Shown: in pieces, positions 50,388-59,027 of the stretch
How positions within the stretch are numbered: the first letter of the stretch is position 1
How the letters are laid out: the number at the start of each line of letters is the position of its first letter
Assembly: GCF_900176505.1 (NCBI RefSeq)
Contig: NZ_FWYB01000012.1
Location: forward strand, 107,241-171,240
Direction: 5' to 3'
DNA from: Pedobacter nyackensis
GTDB taxonomy: Bacteria > Bacteroidota > Bacteroidia > Sphingobacteriales > Sphingobacteriaceae
Length of the DNA: 64,000 nt
Translations under genes and position numbers: made by a program
Notes under the pieces: generated by a model
What the model was told of the DNA's origin: nothing
What the model saw: only the letters and a program-made list of their open reading frames with translations
The model's database searches: none

Positions 50388-51731
50388 ATGGTTTGGGAAA
50401 AGTTATTGTCGTCTAAACGTTGGGGAAATGAAGATAGGTTTATTGGTAATCAGAAAGAATCAAGGTCTGAATTTCAACGCGACTACGACAGGATCATATT
50501 CTCTTCTCCGTTTAGAAGACTACAGAACAAAACCCAGGTTTTTCCTTTACCAGGTAGCATATTTGTACACAACAGGTTAACGCATAGTCTGGAGGTTGCC
50601 AGTGTTGGCCGCTCTTTAGGAACCATCTTTTACAATAAAATTAAAGACCGTGATCCGGGAATTGACGATAGTTGCCCTTTACTTTGTGAAGTGGGTAACA
50701 TCATTGCCTCGGCTTGTCTGGCACATGACCTGGGAAATCCCGCTTTTGGTCATTCGGGTGAAGCAGCCATTTCTCATTATTTTACCGATGGTGATGGAAA
50801 GATCTATAAGGATCAGGTAAGTGCTGAGCAATGGGAAGACCTGATTCATTTTGAAGGTAATGCAAATGCTTTACGCATCCTAACTCATCCCTTTGCGGGT
50901 AAGGGAACGGGTGGTTTTGCGCTTACCTATGCTACATTGGCGGCCATTGCCAAATATCCATGTGCATCCATAGCCGGACATAATAAAAAGAACATTTTTA
51001 CTAAAAAATATGGTTTCTTCCAGTCGGAGCAAAGTGGCTTTGAAAAGATAGCTACAGAAATGGATCTGATCAAAGTACAGGACTCACCATTGATCTATAA
51101 AAGACATCCATTGGTATATCTGGTAGAGGCAGCGGATGACATTTGCTACAATATCATTGATCTGGAAGATGCACACCGTTTAAAAATCCTTTCCTATCAG
51201 GAGGTAGAAACATTATTGTTGCCTTTATGCAGGGATGAAAAGATGACCGCGCGATTGACGGAAATGGACGACGATGATGCAAAAATCACGCTGATGAGAG
51301 CAAAATCAATCAGTACTTTAATCAGTTTATGTTCGGAAGTGTTCTTTAAAGAGGAGCAGACCATTCTGAATGGCGATTTTAACCAAAGTCTGATGGATGC
51401 CATTGAAGAACCATTTCTATCTGTAATGAAGGAAATTGAAAAGGTCTCGATTAAAAAAATTTATAACTATTCATCTGTAGTGCAGATTGAGGTAGCGGGT
51501 TACCAGGTAATGGGTGGTTTGTTGGAAGAGTTTATTCCGGCTTACCTGAAAAATGAATCGAAATACCACAAAAAGCTCGTAGAGCTGATACCGAAACAAT
51601 TTTTAACTCAAAAAACTGATGCTTATTCTAAAATTCAGTCGGTTTTGGATTTCGTTTCAGGCATGACGGATATTTATGCGGTAGAATTGTTTAGAAAGAT
51701 CAAAGGAATCTCATTTCCATCAATGAGTTAA
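50388..51731 (+). CDS. dgt: Deoxyguanosinetriphosphate triphosphohydrolase
   Basis: A 447-residue HD-domain enzyme that hydrolyses dGTP or other dNTPs to the nucleoside and triphosphate. The HD metal site is seen as H66 (NRLTHSLEVA), H113-D114 (AHDLGNPAFGH) and a later D in EAADDICYNIID. FSSPFRRLQNKTQVFPLP at the N-terminus is the family's substrate-binding stretch. Length fits the Bacteroidota group. It may control dNTP pools or limit phage replication. TACCTTCG at 50341-50348 could be its -7 box. Confidence 0.93.
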   Translation: MVWEKLLSSKRWGNEDRFIGNQKESRSEFQRDYDRIIFSSPFRRLQNKTQVFPLPGSIFVHNRLTHSLEVASVGRSLGTIFYNKIKDRDPGIDDSCPLLCEVGNIIASACLAHDLGNPAFGHSGEAAISHYFTDGDGKIYKDQVSAEQWEDLIHFEGNANALRILTHPFAGKGTGGFALTYATLAAIAKYPCASIAGHNKKNIFTKKYGFFQSEQSGFEKIATEMDLIKVQDSPLIYKRHPLVYLVEAADDICYNIIDLEDAHRLKILSYQEVETLLLPLCRDEKMTARLTEMDDDDAKITLMRAKSISTLISLCSEVFFKEEQTILNGDFNQSLMDAIEEPFLSVMKEIEKVSIKKIYNYSSVVQIEVAGYQVMGGLLEEFIPAYLKNESKYHKKLVELIPKQFLTQKTDAYSKIQSVLDFVSGMTDIYAVELFRKIKGISFPSMS

Positions 51732-51776
51732 GTCGTTTTGGTGAGTTAAACTAAAAGAACGTATCTTTATTTTTAT

Positions 51777-53573
51777 ATGCTCGATACGTCATCTCTAAGT
51801 TTATCTAACTGGTCGCTCAAAAAAACGCTTGAAAGTACCACAGACCCAATATTAAAGGCCCAGATTATTGTATTCTTTTGGGTTTTTATGCTTAATTTTT
51901 TAAAATTCGGTGTGATTTTACCGGAGTATATCGCCGACGGTAAAATAGAACTTATAGCTGGATGTACGTTCGCTATTTTGATTACGCTATTTGTAATCAA
52001 AATTTTACTGTCAAGACCAGGCTATCTAGCTCATCTGATGCATTTTGTTTTAGTTTTGAACATTGCATTCATGTGGTCGAAAATGCTCAGCCCGAATTAC
52101 TCTTTAAACCTGATTACGATACAAAATGTATTTATGATCTGCATGTGGAGCTTTTATGGCTTAAGCAACAGATGGGGCATTTTTTATTCTATTGTTGCTA
52201 TTGGCACCGTTTCGGTAGGCATGTTTATACATAACACAGATACGCTTAGTCTGGGCTTGCCTGACGTTTCTATGGCTGCATCTGTAGTCATTATAGTGCT
52301 CAATACAACCATTATACTACTTGGGCATTACTTCTATCGCAATGCGATTTACAATACCATAGAGGAGAAGGAGAAGCTAAACGATGAGTTGGCGGAATCT
52401 AATGAAGCTAAAATCTTATTTCTTTCCACCATGTCGCACGAATTGAGAACGCCACTTAACTCGGTAATCGGGATAACAAATCTGTTGATTGAAGACAGCA
52501 AAGAGAAAGAACAAAATGAGCATCTCGATATTTTGAAGTTCTCGGCCGAAAGCCTGCTAACCTTGATTAATGATATTCTTGATTTTAATAAAATGGGTTC
52601 GGGAAAGGTAGAACTGGAATCGATTTCTTTTAACCTGAAAGCGCTTTTAGCGAATGCCTGTGCTGGCCTGAGTATAAAGGCGGTTGAAAAGGGCTTGTAC
52701 TGTACGTTGACGATCGACCCGGAATTAGATGATCAGCATATTATTGGTGATCCGACCAGATTACTGCAGATCATATATAACCTGGTTGGAAATGCGATTA
52801 AATTCACTCAGAAAGGCGGTGTTCAACTTAAGGTAAAGCTTTTGCAGCGAGATGATAATTTGTTGCTGTTAAGATTTGTAGTCAGGGATTCCGGACTTGG
52901 GATTAGTGCAGAACAGCAACATCATATATTTGAACCTTTTGTGCAGGCTTCGAGAAACACAACCCGGAAATATGGAGGTACTGGATTGGGTTTATCTATT
53001 GTAAAGCACCTGCTTACACTGCACAACAGTGAAGTTCATGTTGAAAGTAAAATCAATGCCGGGGCTAAGTTCTATTTTGATATTTTTTATCAGACTGGAT
53101 TAGCCGATAAGGGGATTGTGCAATTGAGCGGCGATAATGATCCGGTCGACATTTCGGGATTAAGGGTGCTGTTGGCTGAGGACAATATGATGAGCATCTT
53201 GTTTATGAAAAAGTTATTTTCGAAATGGAATGTTTCGTTAACGGTGGCAGAGCATGGACAAGAGGTGCTGGATATTATAAATGAAAACGATTTTGATGTG
53301 GTGCTGATGGATATCCATATGCCTGTGCTGAACGGCTATGAAACCACCAGAAAGCTGAGAGCGCTCCAGGATAAATCTAAGGCAGATGTTTATATTGTAG
53401 CTTTAACCGCTTCTTTATCAAGAGAGATTGAGTTGGCGGTGACGGAGGTTGGGATGAATGATATGATTAGTAAGCCTTTTCAAACAAACGAATTGCTGCA
53501 TAAGCTTAAACAGATTAAGGTCGGACGACTGGAGACCAGTAATTTATTTTTGCCACAAAAATCACATGTTTAG
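51777..53573 (+). CDS. Hybrid sensor histidine kinase/response regulator
   Basis: A 598-residue inner-membrane kinase. About six membrane helices in residues 25-190 form an integral sensor region (no periplasmic domain), followed by a short coiled coil, a HisKA domain with FLSTMSHELRTPLNS (H221), an HATPase_c domain (LVGNAIKFTQKG, GTGLGLSIVKHL) and a C-terminal receiver whose phosphorylated aspartate is D512 in VVLMDIHMPVLNG. It would pass phosphate internally from H221 to D512; there is no HPt domain and no output regulator next to it, so its target is elsewhere. The gene lies in a colinear run of core genes with a 45-base gap from dgt. Confidence 0.93.
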   Translation: MLDTSSLSLSNWSLKKTLESTTDPILKAQIIVFFWVFMLNFLKFGVILPEYIADGKIELIAGCTFAILITLFVIKILLSRPGYLAHLMHFVLVLNIAFMWSKMLSPNYSLNLITIQNVFMICMWSFYGLSNRWGIFYSIVAIGTVSVGMFIHNTDTLSLGLPDVSMAASVVIIVLNTTIILLGHYFYRNAIYNTIEEKEKLNDELAESNEAKILFLSTMSHELRTPLNSVIGITNLLIEDSKEKEQNEHLDILKFSAESLLTLINDILDFNKMGSGKVELESISFNLKALLANACAGLSIKAVEKGLYCTLTIDPELDDQHIIGDPTRLLQIIYNLVGNAIKFTQKGGVQLKVKLLQRDDNLLLLRFVVRDSGLGISAEQQHHIFEPFVQASRNTTRKYGGTGLGLSIVKHLLTLHNSEVHVESKINAGAKFYFDIFYQTGLADKGIVQLSGDNDPVDISGLRVLLAEDNMMSILFMKKLFSKWNVSLTVAEHGQEVLDIINENDFDVVLMDIHMPVLNGYETTRKLRALQDKSKADVYIVALTASLSREIELAVTEVGMNDMISKPFQTNELLHKLKQIKVGRLETSNLFLPQKSHV

Positions 53574-53639
53574 CGGTTATTAAATCTTAAATTCATTTAA
53601 CTTTTTAGCTTTGTTCAAAATACAAGTAGAAGTTACATA

Positions 53640-55094
53640 ATGAAATTAGGAAATTTAGAACCTCAAGCCCTTTGGAATAATTTTATAGCGTTAAACGCGA
53701 TACCACGAGCTTCCAAAAATGAAGCACAAGTAATAGAATTTATGGTTGCCTTTGGTAAGGATCTGGGCTTAGAAACCATAAAGGATCATATTGGTAATGT
53801 GGTGATTAAAAAGCCGGCCACTGAAGGAATGGAAAACAGAGAAACTGTTGTACTTCAGTCGCATTTGGATATGGTTCACCAAAAGAACAGCGATAGCGAC
53901 TTTGACTTTGATACACAGGGTATTGAAATGTATATTGATGACGACTGGGTAAAGGCTAAAGGTACTACTTTAGGTGCCGACAATGGTATTGGAGTAGCCA
54001 CGATTATGGCATTATTGGCTGCGGATGATATTGCACATCCTGCTTTAGAAGCTTTGTTTACCATTGATGAAGAGACAGGTATGACGGGCGCTAAGCAGCT
54101 TGACCCCTCTAATATATCGGGCAATATCTTGTTAAATCTGGATACGGAAGAAGATGATGAGCTGACTATAGGATGTGCTGGTGGTATTGATACAACCACG
54201 GTATACAGCTATAAACACCATTCAGTTGTGAATGATAGTGTAGCCTTTAAAGTTTCAATTAAGGGCTTGTTGGGTGGTCATTCCGGTATGGACATTCATA
54301 AGGGAAGGGCAAATGCCAATAAGTTATTAACCAGATTGTTGTATAATGGTAATAAAGTACTGGATCTGCAATTGGCTTCACTGGAAGGTGGAAGTTTAAG
54401 AAACGCCATTCCTCGCGAGGCAAGTGCTGTTGTAGCCGTTTCAAATGATCAGAAATCAGCATTCCTTTCTTTTATCGGCGATTTCTCTGAAGTGATCAAA
54501 GCTGAATATCAATCCATAGAGCCTGGTTTAAAGATCAACGTAGAGGAAAACACGCTACCTTTAGAGGTGCTGGATAAACAAGATTACCATAAAATTATCA
54601 ATGCCTTATACACGGTGCCAAATGGTGTTTTCAGGATGAGCCCGGATATCCCGGATCTGGTTGAAGCTTCTACAAACCTGGCCAGAGTGATCATTAAAGA
54701 CGGAGAGTTTATCACCAAGTCGCTACAACGTAGCAGTGTTGAAAGTACTAAGGAAGATGTAGCTATTGCAGTAGGTGCAGCATTTGAAAATATAGGCAGT
54801 ACAGTAACCACCAGCGGTGATTATCCGGGGTGGAAACCTGATGCCGAATCGAAGATTTTATCCCTGATGCGGAAATTGTATATGACAAACTTTAATGCTG
54901 AGGCAAATGTAAATGCTTGTCATGCCGGTTTAGAGTGTGGTATACTGGGTGCACACTTGCCCGGTATGGATATGATTTCTTTTGGTCCCACCATTCATGG
55001 CGCACATTCTCCTGATGAAAGGGTACAAATCTCGTCGGTTAATAAGTTCTGGTATTATCTTTTAAATGTGCTGCAGGAAATACCGGTTCGTTAA
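53640..55094 (+). CDS. pepD: Aminoacyl-histidine dipeptidase (M20)
   Basis: A 484-residue cytoplasmic dipeptidase of family M20C (PepD, carnosinase-like). The metal-binding and catalytic acids are in LQSHLDMVHQ, LGADNGIGVATIMAL and TIDEETGMTGAK, and the dimerisation lid follows (KGLLGGHSGMDIHKGRANA). CHAGLECGI and FGPTIHGAHSPDER near the end supply the last ligands. It cleaves Xaa-His dipeptides and some others. A -7 box TAGCTTTG is at 53606-53613, 26 bases before the start codon. Single function, well conserved. Confidence 0.93.
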   Translation: MKLGNLEPQALWNNFIALNAIPRASKNEAQVIEFMVAFGKDLGLETIKDHIGNVVIKKPATEGMENRETVVLQSHLDMVHQKNSDSDFDFDTQGIEMYIDDDWVKAKGTTLGADNGIGVATIMALLAADDIAHPALEALFTIDEETGMTGAKQLDPSNISGNILLNLDTEEDDELTIGCAGGIDTTTVYSYKHHSVVNDSVAFKVSIKGLLGGHSGMDIHKGRANANKLLTRLLYNGNKVLDLQLASLEGGSLRNAIPREASAVVAVSNDQKSAFLSFIGDFSEVIKAEYQSIEPGLKINVEENTLPLEVLDKQDYHKIINALYTVPNGVFRMSPDIPDLVEASTNLARVIIKDGEFITKSLQRSSVESTKEDVAIAVGAAFENIGSTVTTSGDYPGWKPDAESKILSLMRKLYMTNFNAEANVNACHAGLECGILGAHLPGMDMISFGPTIHGAHSPDERVQISSVNKFWYYLLNVLQEIPVR

Positions 55095-55149
55095 AATCAC
55101 TATTTATTCATTTATTTGTAAGCTCTAATTAATTAGTAATCAATATTCA

Positions 55150-55962
55150 ATGAACGAGGAATTTTATCTTCATATTTTTAATAAACAAAACAGTATTGAG
55201 CCTGTACCCTCTAATCAGGAGCTGGCCGACTGGGCAATGAATCTGATGAATTTGTTGTATCCGGAGCGTTTAACCACACCTGATTATTCGATCAATGAGA
55301 TCAAGCGCTTGTTTAATAAGCAGGAAAGGGAACTGGTTAAATTGTTAAATGCGACCAAAGCATGTGAGCAATGTAATAATGAAACGATTGTTTCGGAGTT
55401 CTTTGCCGGGCTCCCTGAATTGTATAGGAAGATGAATACCGATATTGAAGCTATTTTAACCGGAGATCCTGCAGCAAAAAGTGAGTTTGAAGTGATTAGA
55501 AGCTATCCGGGTTTTCTGGCTATCGCCTTGTACCGGATTGCACATACTTTATTGAAGGCTGATGTGCCCATAGTACCTCGCATACTAACGGAGTACGCAC
55601 ATTCGCTTACAGGAATTGACATCCACCCGGGTGCTGTGATCGGTGAATATTTGTACATCGATCATGGTACCGGATTGGTGATTGGCGAAACAACAGTAAT
55701 TGGTAGTCATGTTAAATTATACCAGGGTGTAACCTTGGGGGCCTTGAGTGTAGAGAAGTACATGAGCAATACCAAAAGGCACCCTACGATTGAAGATCAT
55801 GTAATCATTTACTCTGGGGCAACCATATTGGGCGGTGAAACGGTAATCGGCTCCAATTCAATTATAGGTGGAAACGTATGGCTTACCAAAAGCGTACCTT
55901 CCGGATCTACGGTATACCACCAATCCTCAGTAAAAGTTATAGAAACAAAAGACACCAAGTAA
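55150..55962 (+). CDS. cysE: Serine O-acetyltransferase
   Basis: A 270-residue enzyme that acetylates L-serine to O-acetylserine, the first step of cysteine synthesis. The C-terminal third is a left-handed beta helix of hexapeptide repeats (IDIHPGAVIGEYLYIDHGTG, VIGETTVIGSHVKLYQGVTL, then VIIYSGATILGG) with the catalytic H and D in the DIHPGA and YIDHGTG stretches. The N-terminal region is the helical SAT domain and is longer than in E. coli CysE, as in the EpsC-type enzymes of Bacteroidota. It is followed by cysM after only 2 bases, forming a cysteine operon. Confidence 0.92.
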   Translation: MNEEFYLHIFNKQNSIEPVPSNQELADWAMNLMNLLYPERLTTPDYSINEIKRLFNKQERELVKLLNATKACEQCNNETIVSEFFAGLPELYRKMNTDIEAILTGDPAAKSEFEVIRSYPGFLAIALYRIAHTLLKADVPIVPRILTEYAHSLTGIDIHPGAVIGEYLYIDHGTGLVIGETTVIGSHVKLYQGVTLGALSVEKYMSNTKRHPTIEDHVIIYSGATILGGETVIGSNSIIGGNVWLTKSVPSGSTVYHQSSVKVIETKDTK

Positions 55963-55964
55963 AA

Positions 55965-56837
55965 ATGGGAAACATTATAGAATTTATAGGGAATACCCCT
56001 TTGGTTGAGATTAGCAAGTTAAATCCGAATCCTAATGTTAAAATATTTGCAAAACTGGAGGGGAACAATCCGGGTGGTAGTGTAAAGGATCGTGCAGCTT
56101 TAAATATGATCCGCAGTGCGATTGAGCGTGGAGATATTAAAAAGGGTACCCGTCTAATTGAGGCTACGAGTGGTAACACCGGTATTGCACTGGCAATGAT
56201 TGCGAGTATATACGACCTGGAAATTGAACTCGTGATGCCTGCAAGCTCAACAAGAGAACGCACTTTAACGATGGAGGCATTTGGTGCTAAAGTTACCTTA
56301 TTGGAATCTATAGAAGTTTGTCGTGATTACGCTGAAGAACAGCGTGATAAGCATGGGTATTTTTTACTTGATCAGTTCGCTAATCCGGATAATTATCTGG
56401 CGCATTATAAAACCACAGGGCCTGAAATCTGGCGTGATACCAATCAGAAAATTACCCATTTTGTAAGTTCGATGGGCACAACGGGCAGTATTATGGGGAA
56501 CTCTATGTTTTTAAAAGAACAGAACCCGGAGATACAGATTGTGGGTTGTCAGCCTACAGAAGAATCTTCTATTCCGGGTATCCGCCGTTGGCCGGAAGCG
56601 TACCTGCCTAAAATATTCGATGCAAGTAGGGTAGACCGCGTGATGGATGTTTCGCAGCAGGAGGCTACGGAGAAGGCAAGACAACTGGCAAAGGTTGAAG
56701 GGATATTCGCAGGAATGAGCAGTGGAGGCGCTTTAGCCTGTGCTTTAAAACTTGCCGAAGAGCTTGAATCAGGACTTATTGTATTCATTACCTGCGATCG
56801 TGGCGACAGATATTTGAGCAGCGATTTGTTTGGATAG
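55965..56837 (+). CDS. cysM: Cysteine synthase B
   Basis: A PLP enzyme of 290 residues that makes cysteine from O-acetylserine and sulfide. The PLP lysine is K41 in NPGGSVKDRAAL; EATSGNTGIALAMIA binds the substrate carboxylate and VSSMGTTGSIMG holds the phosphate of PLP. The length and the RRWPEAYLPKIFDASRVDRV segment fit CysM rather than CysK. ATG 55965, 2 bases after the cysE stop, is the true start since it gives the typical MGNIIEFIGNTPLVE; upstream in-frame codons read back into cysE. Coupled to cysE. Confidence 0.93.
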   Translation: MGNIIEFIGNTPLVEISKLNPNPNVKIFAKLEGNNPGGSVKDRAALNMIRSAIERGDIKKGTRLIEATSGNTGIALAMIASIYDLEIELVMPASSTRERTLTMEAFGAKVTLLESIEVCRDYAEEQRDKHGYFLLDQFANPDNYLAHYKTTGPEIWRDTNQKITHFVSSMGTTGSIMGNSMFLKEQNPEIQIVGCQPTEESSIPGIRRWPEAYLPKIFDASRVDRVMDVSQQEATEKARQLAKVEGIFAGMSSGGALACALKLAEELESGLIVFITCDRGDRYLSSDLFG

Positions 56838-56864
56838 CCCTAATATGCTATTTTTGATTACACA

Positions 56865-58118
56865 ATGAAGCTACAGAGATTACTTTTATTATTCCTTTTT
56901 ATATCCGTTACCTCTACCTTATTTGCTCAAACCAGTTCTGAACTGAGGAGAAGTAAGGAAGCGATACAGCGGGAAATTGATTTGCTGCAAAGAAATCTGA
57001 ACGCAACTTCGAGTAGCAAAAAGATGACTATGGGGCAGATTAGGGCCGTTAGTGCCAAAATCAGGCTGATGCAGAATAAGATATCAGTAATCAATTCTGA
57101 AATCAAAAACCTGGATAACCAGATCCATGAAAACACCAATGAGGTGCATACTTTAAAAAGTCAGCTGGGGCAGTTGAAAAATGAATATGCCGGAATGGTG
57201 CGTTTTGCGCAGCGAAATAAGAATGCATACGATAAGATGATGTTTATTTTTGCTTCTGATAACTTCAATCAGGCTTATAAACGCATCAAGTATTTCCAGC
57301 AATTTGGACAATACCGTAAAAAACAAGCTGATTATATTCAGGGAACTAAGAAAAAGATAGAGTACAAGATTGTAGTACTAGATAAAAATTTGAAAGAAAA
57401 AAGCAGTTTGCTGACAGAGCAGGAGCAGGAGAAGGTAAAGCTTGGTAAGAATAAAACTGAACAGGCGCAAATGCTCAATCAGATCAGCAGACAGGAGAAG
57501 CAATTCAGGCAAGACATTGCTGCCCGTAAACGTAAACAGGCAGAAATAGACAGGGCAATCCGTAACGCCATCCAACGTGAAATTGAGTTAGCGCGTAAAA
57601 AGGCAGAAGAAGAAGAGCGCCTTGCAGCACAAAAGGCAATTGCTGAAGGAAGGCCGGTGCCGGTTACTAAAGGAAAAACTACCAGTAACTACTTAACGGC
57701 TTCGCCAGAATCTGCTAAATTATCTGCCGGTTTTGAAAATAACCGTGGCCGTTTACCGTGGCCTGTTGGTCAGTATTCGATAGTTGAGCGATTTGGTAGC
57801 CATACTGAAGGGCAAGCACATTATACCAACGATGGTATCAATATCTTAACTGAACAGGGAGCAGCAGTAAAGGCTGTATTTGAAGGGGAGGTTTTGTTTG
57901 TAAGAGAGTTATATGGTACATATATTGTGGCATTACGTCATGGTGATTATTTTACCATTTACCAAAACTTAAAGACGGTTAATGTAGCCAGAGGTAACAA
58001 AGTAGAAACTAAGCAAACATTGGGTATCGTGGCTTCTAAAGAGGATGGGCCGATACTACATTTTGAAATTATGCGTGGCCAGAACAAGCTCAATCCTGAA
58101 GCCTGGATAGCAAAATAA
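56865..58118 (+). CDS. EnvC-like murein hydrolase activator (M23 fold, catalytic ligands missing)
   Basis: A 417-residue periplasmic protein with signal peptide ending near LFAQ (residue 23), a long coiled coil (about 25-260) and a C-terminal LytM/M23 domain (about 290-417). In active M23 enzymes the domain has HxGxD and HxH. Here the first is NDGIN (N322, N326) and the second is ILH (I397, H399), so zinc binding and catalysis should be absent. That is the situation in EnvC, which activates amidases at the division site instead of cutting peptidoglycan itself. It lies 27 bases after cysM in a colinear run and 34 before rluA; those links look incidental. Confidence 0.9.
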   Translation: MKLQRLLLLFLFISVTSTLFAQTSSELRRSKEAIQREIDLLQRNLNATSSSKKMTMGQIRAVSAKIRLMQNKISVINSEIKNLDNQIHENTNEVHTLKSQLGQLKNEYAGMVRFAQRNKNAYDKMMFIFASDNFNQAYKRIKYFQQFGQYRKKQADYIQGTKKKIEYKIVVLDKNLKEKSSLLTEQEQEKVKLGKNKTEQAQMLNQISRQEKQFRQDIAARKRKQAEIDRAIRNAIQREIELARKKAEEEERLAAQKAIAEGRPVPVTKGKTTSNYLTASPESAKLSAGFENNRGRLPWPVGQYSIVERFGSHTEGQAHYTNDGINILTEQGAAVKAVFEGEVLFVRELYGTYIVALRHGDYFTIYQNLKTVNVARGNKVETKQTLGIVASKEDGPILHFEIMRGQNKLNPEAWIAK

Positions 58119-58152
58119 AAACAAAAGCCTTACCTTCGTGGCAAAAAGATAA

Positions 58153-58830
58153 ATGCTTGAAATTGTATACCAGGACGATCACTTAATCGCGATTAATAAA
58201 CCACATGGATTGCTTGTACACCGTTCATCAATTGCTAATGATGCGAAAGAATTTGCACTGCAGCTGCTAAGGGATCAGGTGAGCCGCCATGTTAGTCCTG
58301 TACATAGGTTAGATAGAAAAACAGGTGGACTGTTATTGTTCGCTTTTGAGAAGGATGTGGAGATTGCGATGCATCAGCAATTTCAAAACGGGCAGGTTAT
58401 AAAGAAATACCTGGCTATACTAAGAGGGTATGCCCCCGATCAGCTGGATATTGATTATCCTCTGGCGAAAGAGAATGGCACCGTTCAGGAAGCGTTCACT
58501 TCATTTGTTACTTTAAAACGGGCCGAAATTGATGTGGCCTTTGGAAAACATGAGACTTCCAGGTATTCGTTGGTGGAAGCTACACCAACAACAGGCCGTA
58601 TGCATCAGTTGCGGAGGCACTTTGCCCATATCTTTTATCCGATTATAGGCGATAGGAAGCATGGTTGCAACAAACAGAATAAATTCTTTAAGGAGCAGTG
58701 GGAAATGACCACAATGTTGCTTCATGCATCAGAATTAATATTTACTCATCCGGTAACGGGAGAGAAGATCCATCTAAAATCATCGGTTCAGGAGGAGTTT
58801 TTGAGGGTTATGGAAATGTTGAAAATGTGA
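58153..58830 (+). CDS. RluA-family pseudouridine synthase
   Basis: A 225-residue RNA pseudouridine synthase. The catalytic aspartate is D54 in HRLDRKTGG, the family signature. INKPHGLLVHR and RMHQLRRHFAH are further conserved parts. There is no S4 domain, so the protein is short like TruC (tRNA U65) or RluA proteins; which tRNA or rRNA site it modifies is not readable. A possible -7 box TACCTTCG is at 58131-58138. Single catalytic domain in the cytoplasm. Confidence 0.9.
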   Translation: MLEIVYQDDHLIAINKPHGLLVHRSSIANDAKEFALQLLRDQVSRHVSPVHRLDRKTGGLLLFAFEKDVEIAMHQQFQNGQVIKKYLAILRGYAPDQLDIDYPLAKENGTVQEAFTSFVTLKRAEIDVAFGKHETSRYSLVEATPTTGRMHQLRRHFAHIFYPIIGDRKHGCNKQNKFFKEQWEMTTMLLHASELIFTHPVTGEKIHLKSSVQEEFLRVMEMLKM

Positions 58831-58852
58831 AAGTTTTGCACATTGAAAACAG

Positions 58853-58861
58853 TTATCCACA
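58853..58861 (+). promoter_or_regulatory. DnaA box upstream of dnaA
   Basis: TTATCCACA is a perfect match to the DnaA box consensus TTATNCACA. It lies 167 bases before the dnaA start, in the 197-base gap after rluA. I see only this one clear copy, so autoregulation of dnaA is more likely than a replication origin here. Confidence 0.6.
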
Positions 58862-59027
58862 GCGGCTAAAAAAATGTCGGTTTCTATTCTTTTGCTAGTT
58901 AAGTAGTTACGAAAAAGGTCAAATTTTATCTGTTAATGTTAGTAAATTTTACCATCTTCGCACTCCCAAAACGATGGGTCAATCCTTCGTTTTTATTATT
59001 GTAAACCATAAAATATTAAAGAAAAAT

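Noticed and set aside
58831..59027. Replication origin next to dnaA
   Set aside because: Only one perfect DnaA box was seen and no cluster or A+T-rich unwinding repeats; many Bacteroidota have the origin away from dnaA.
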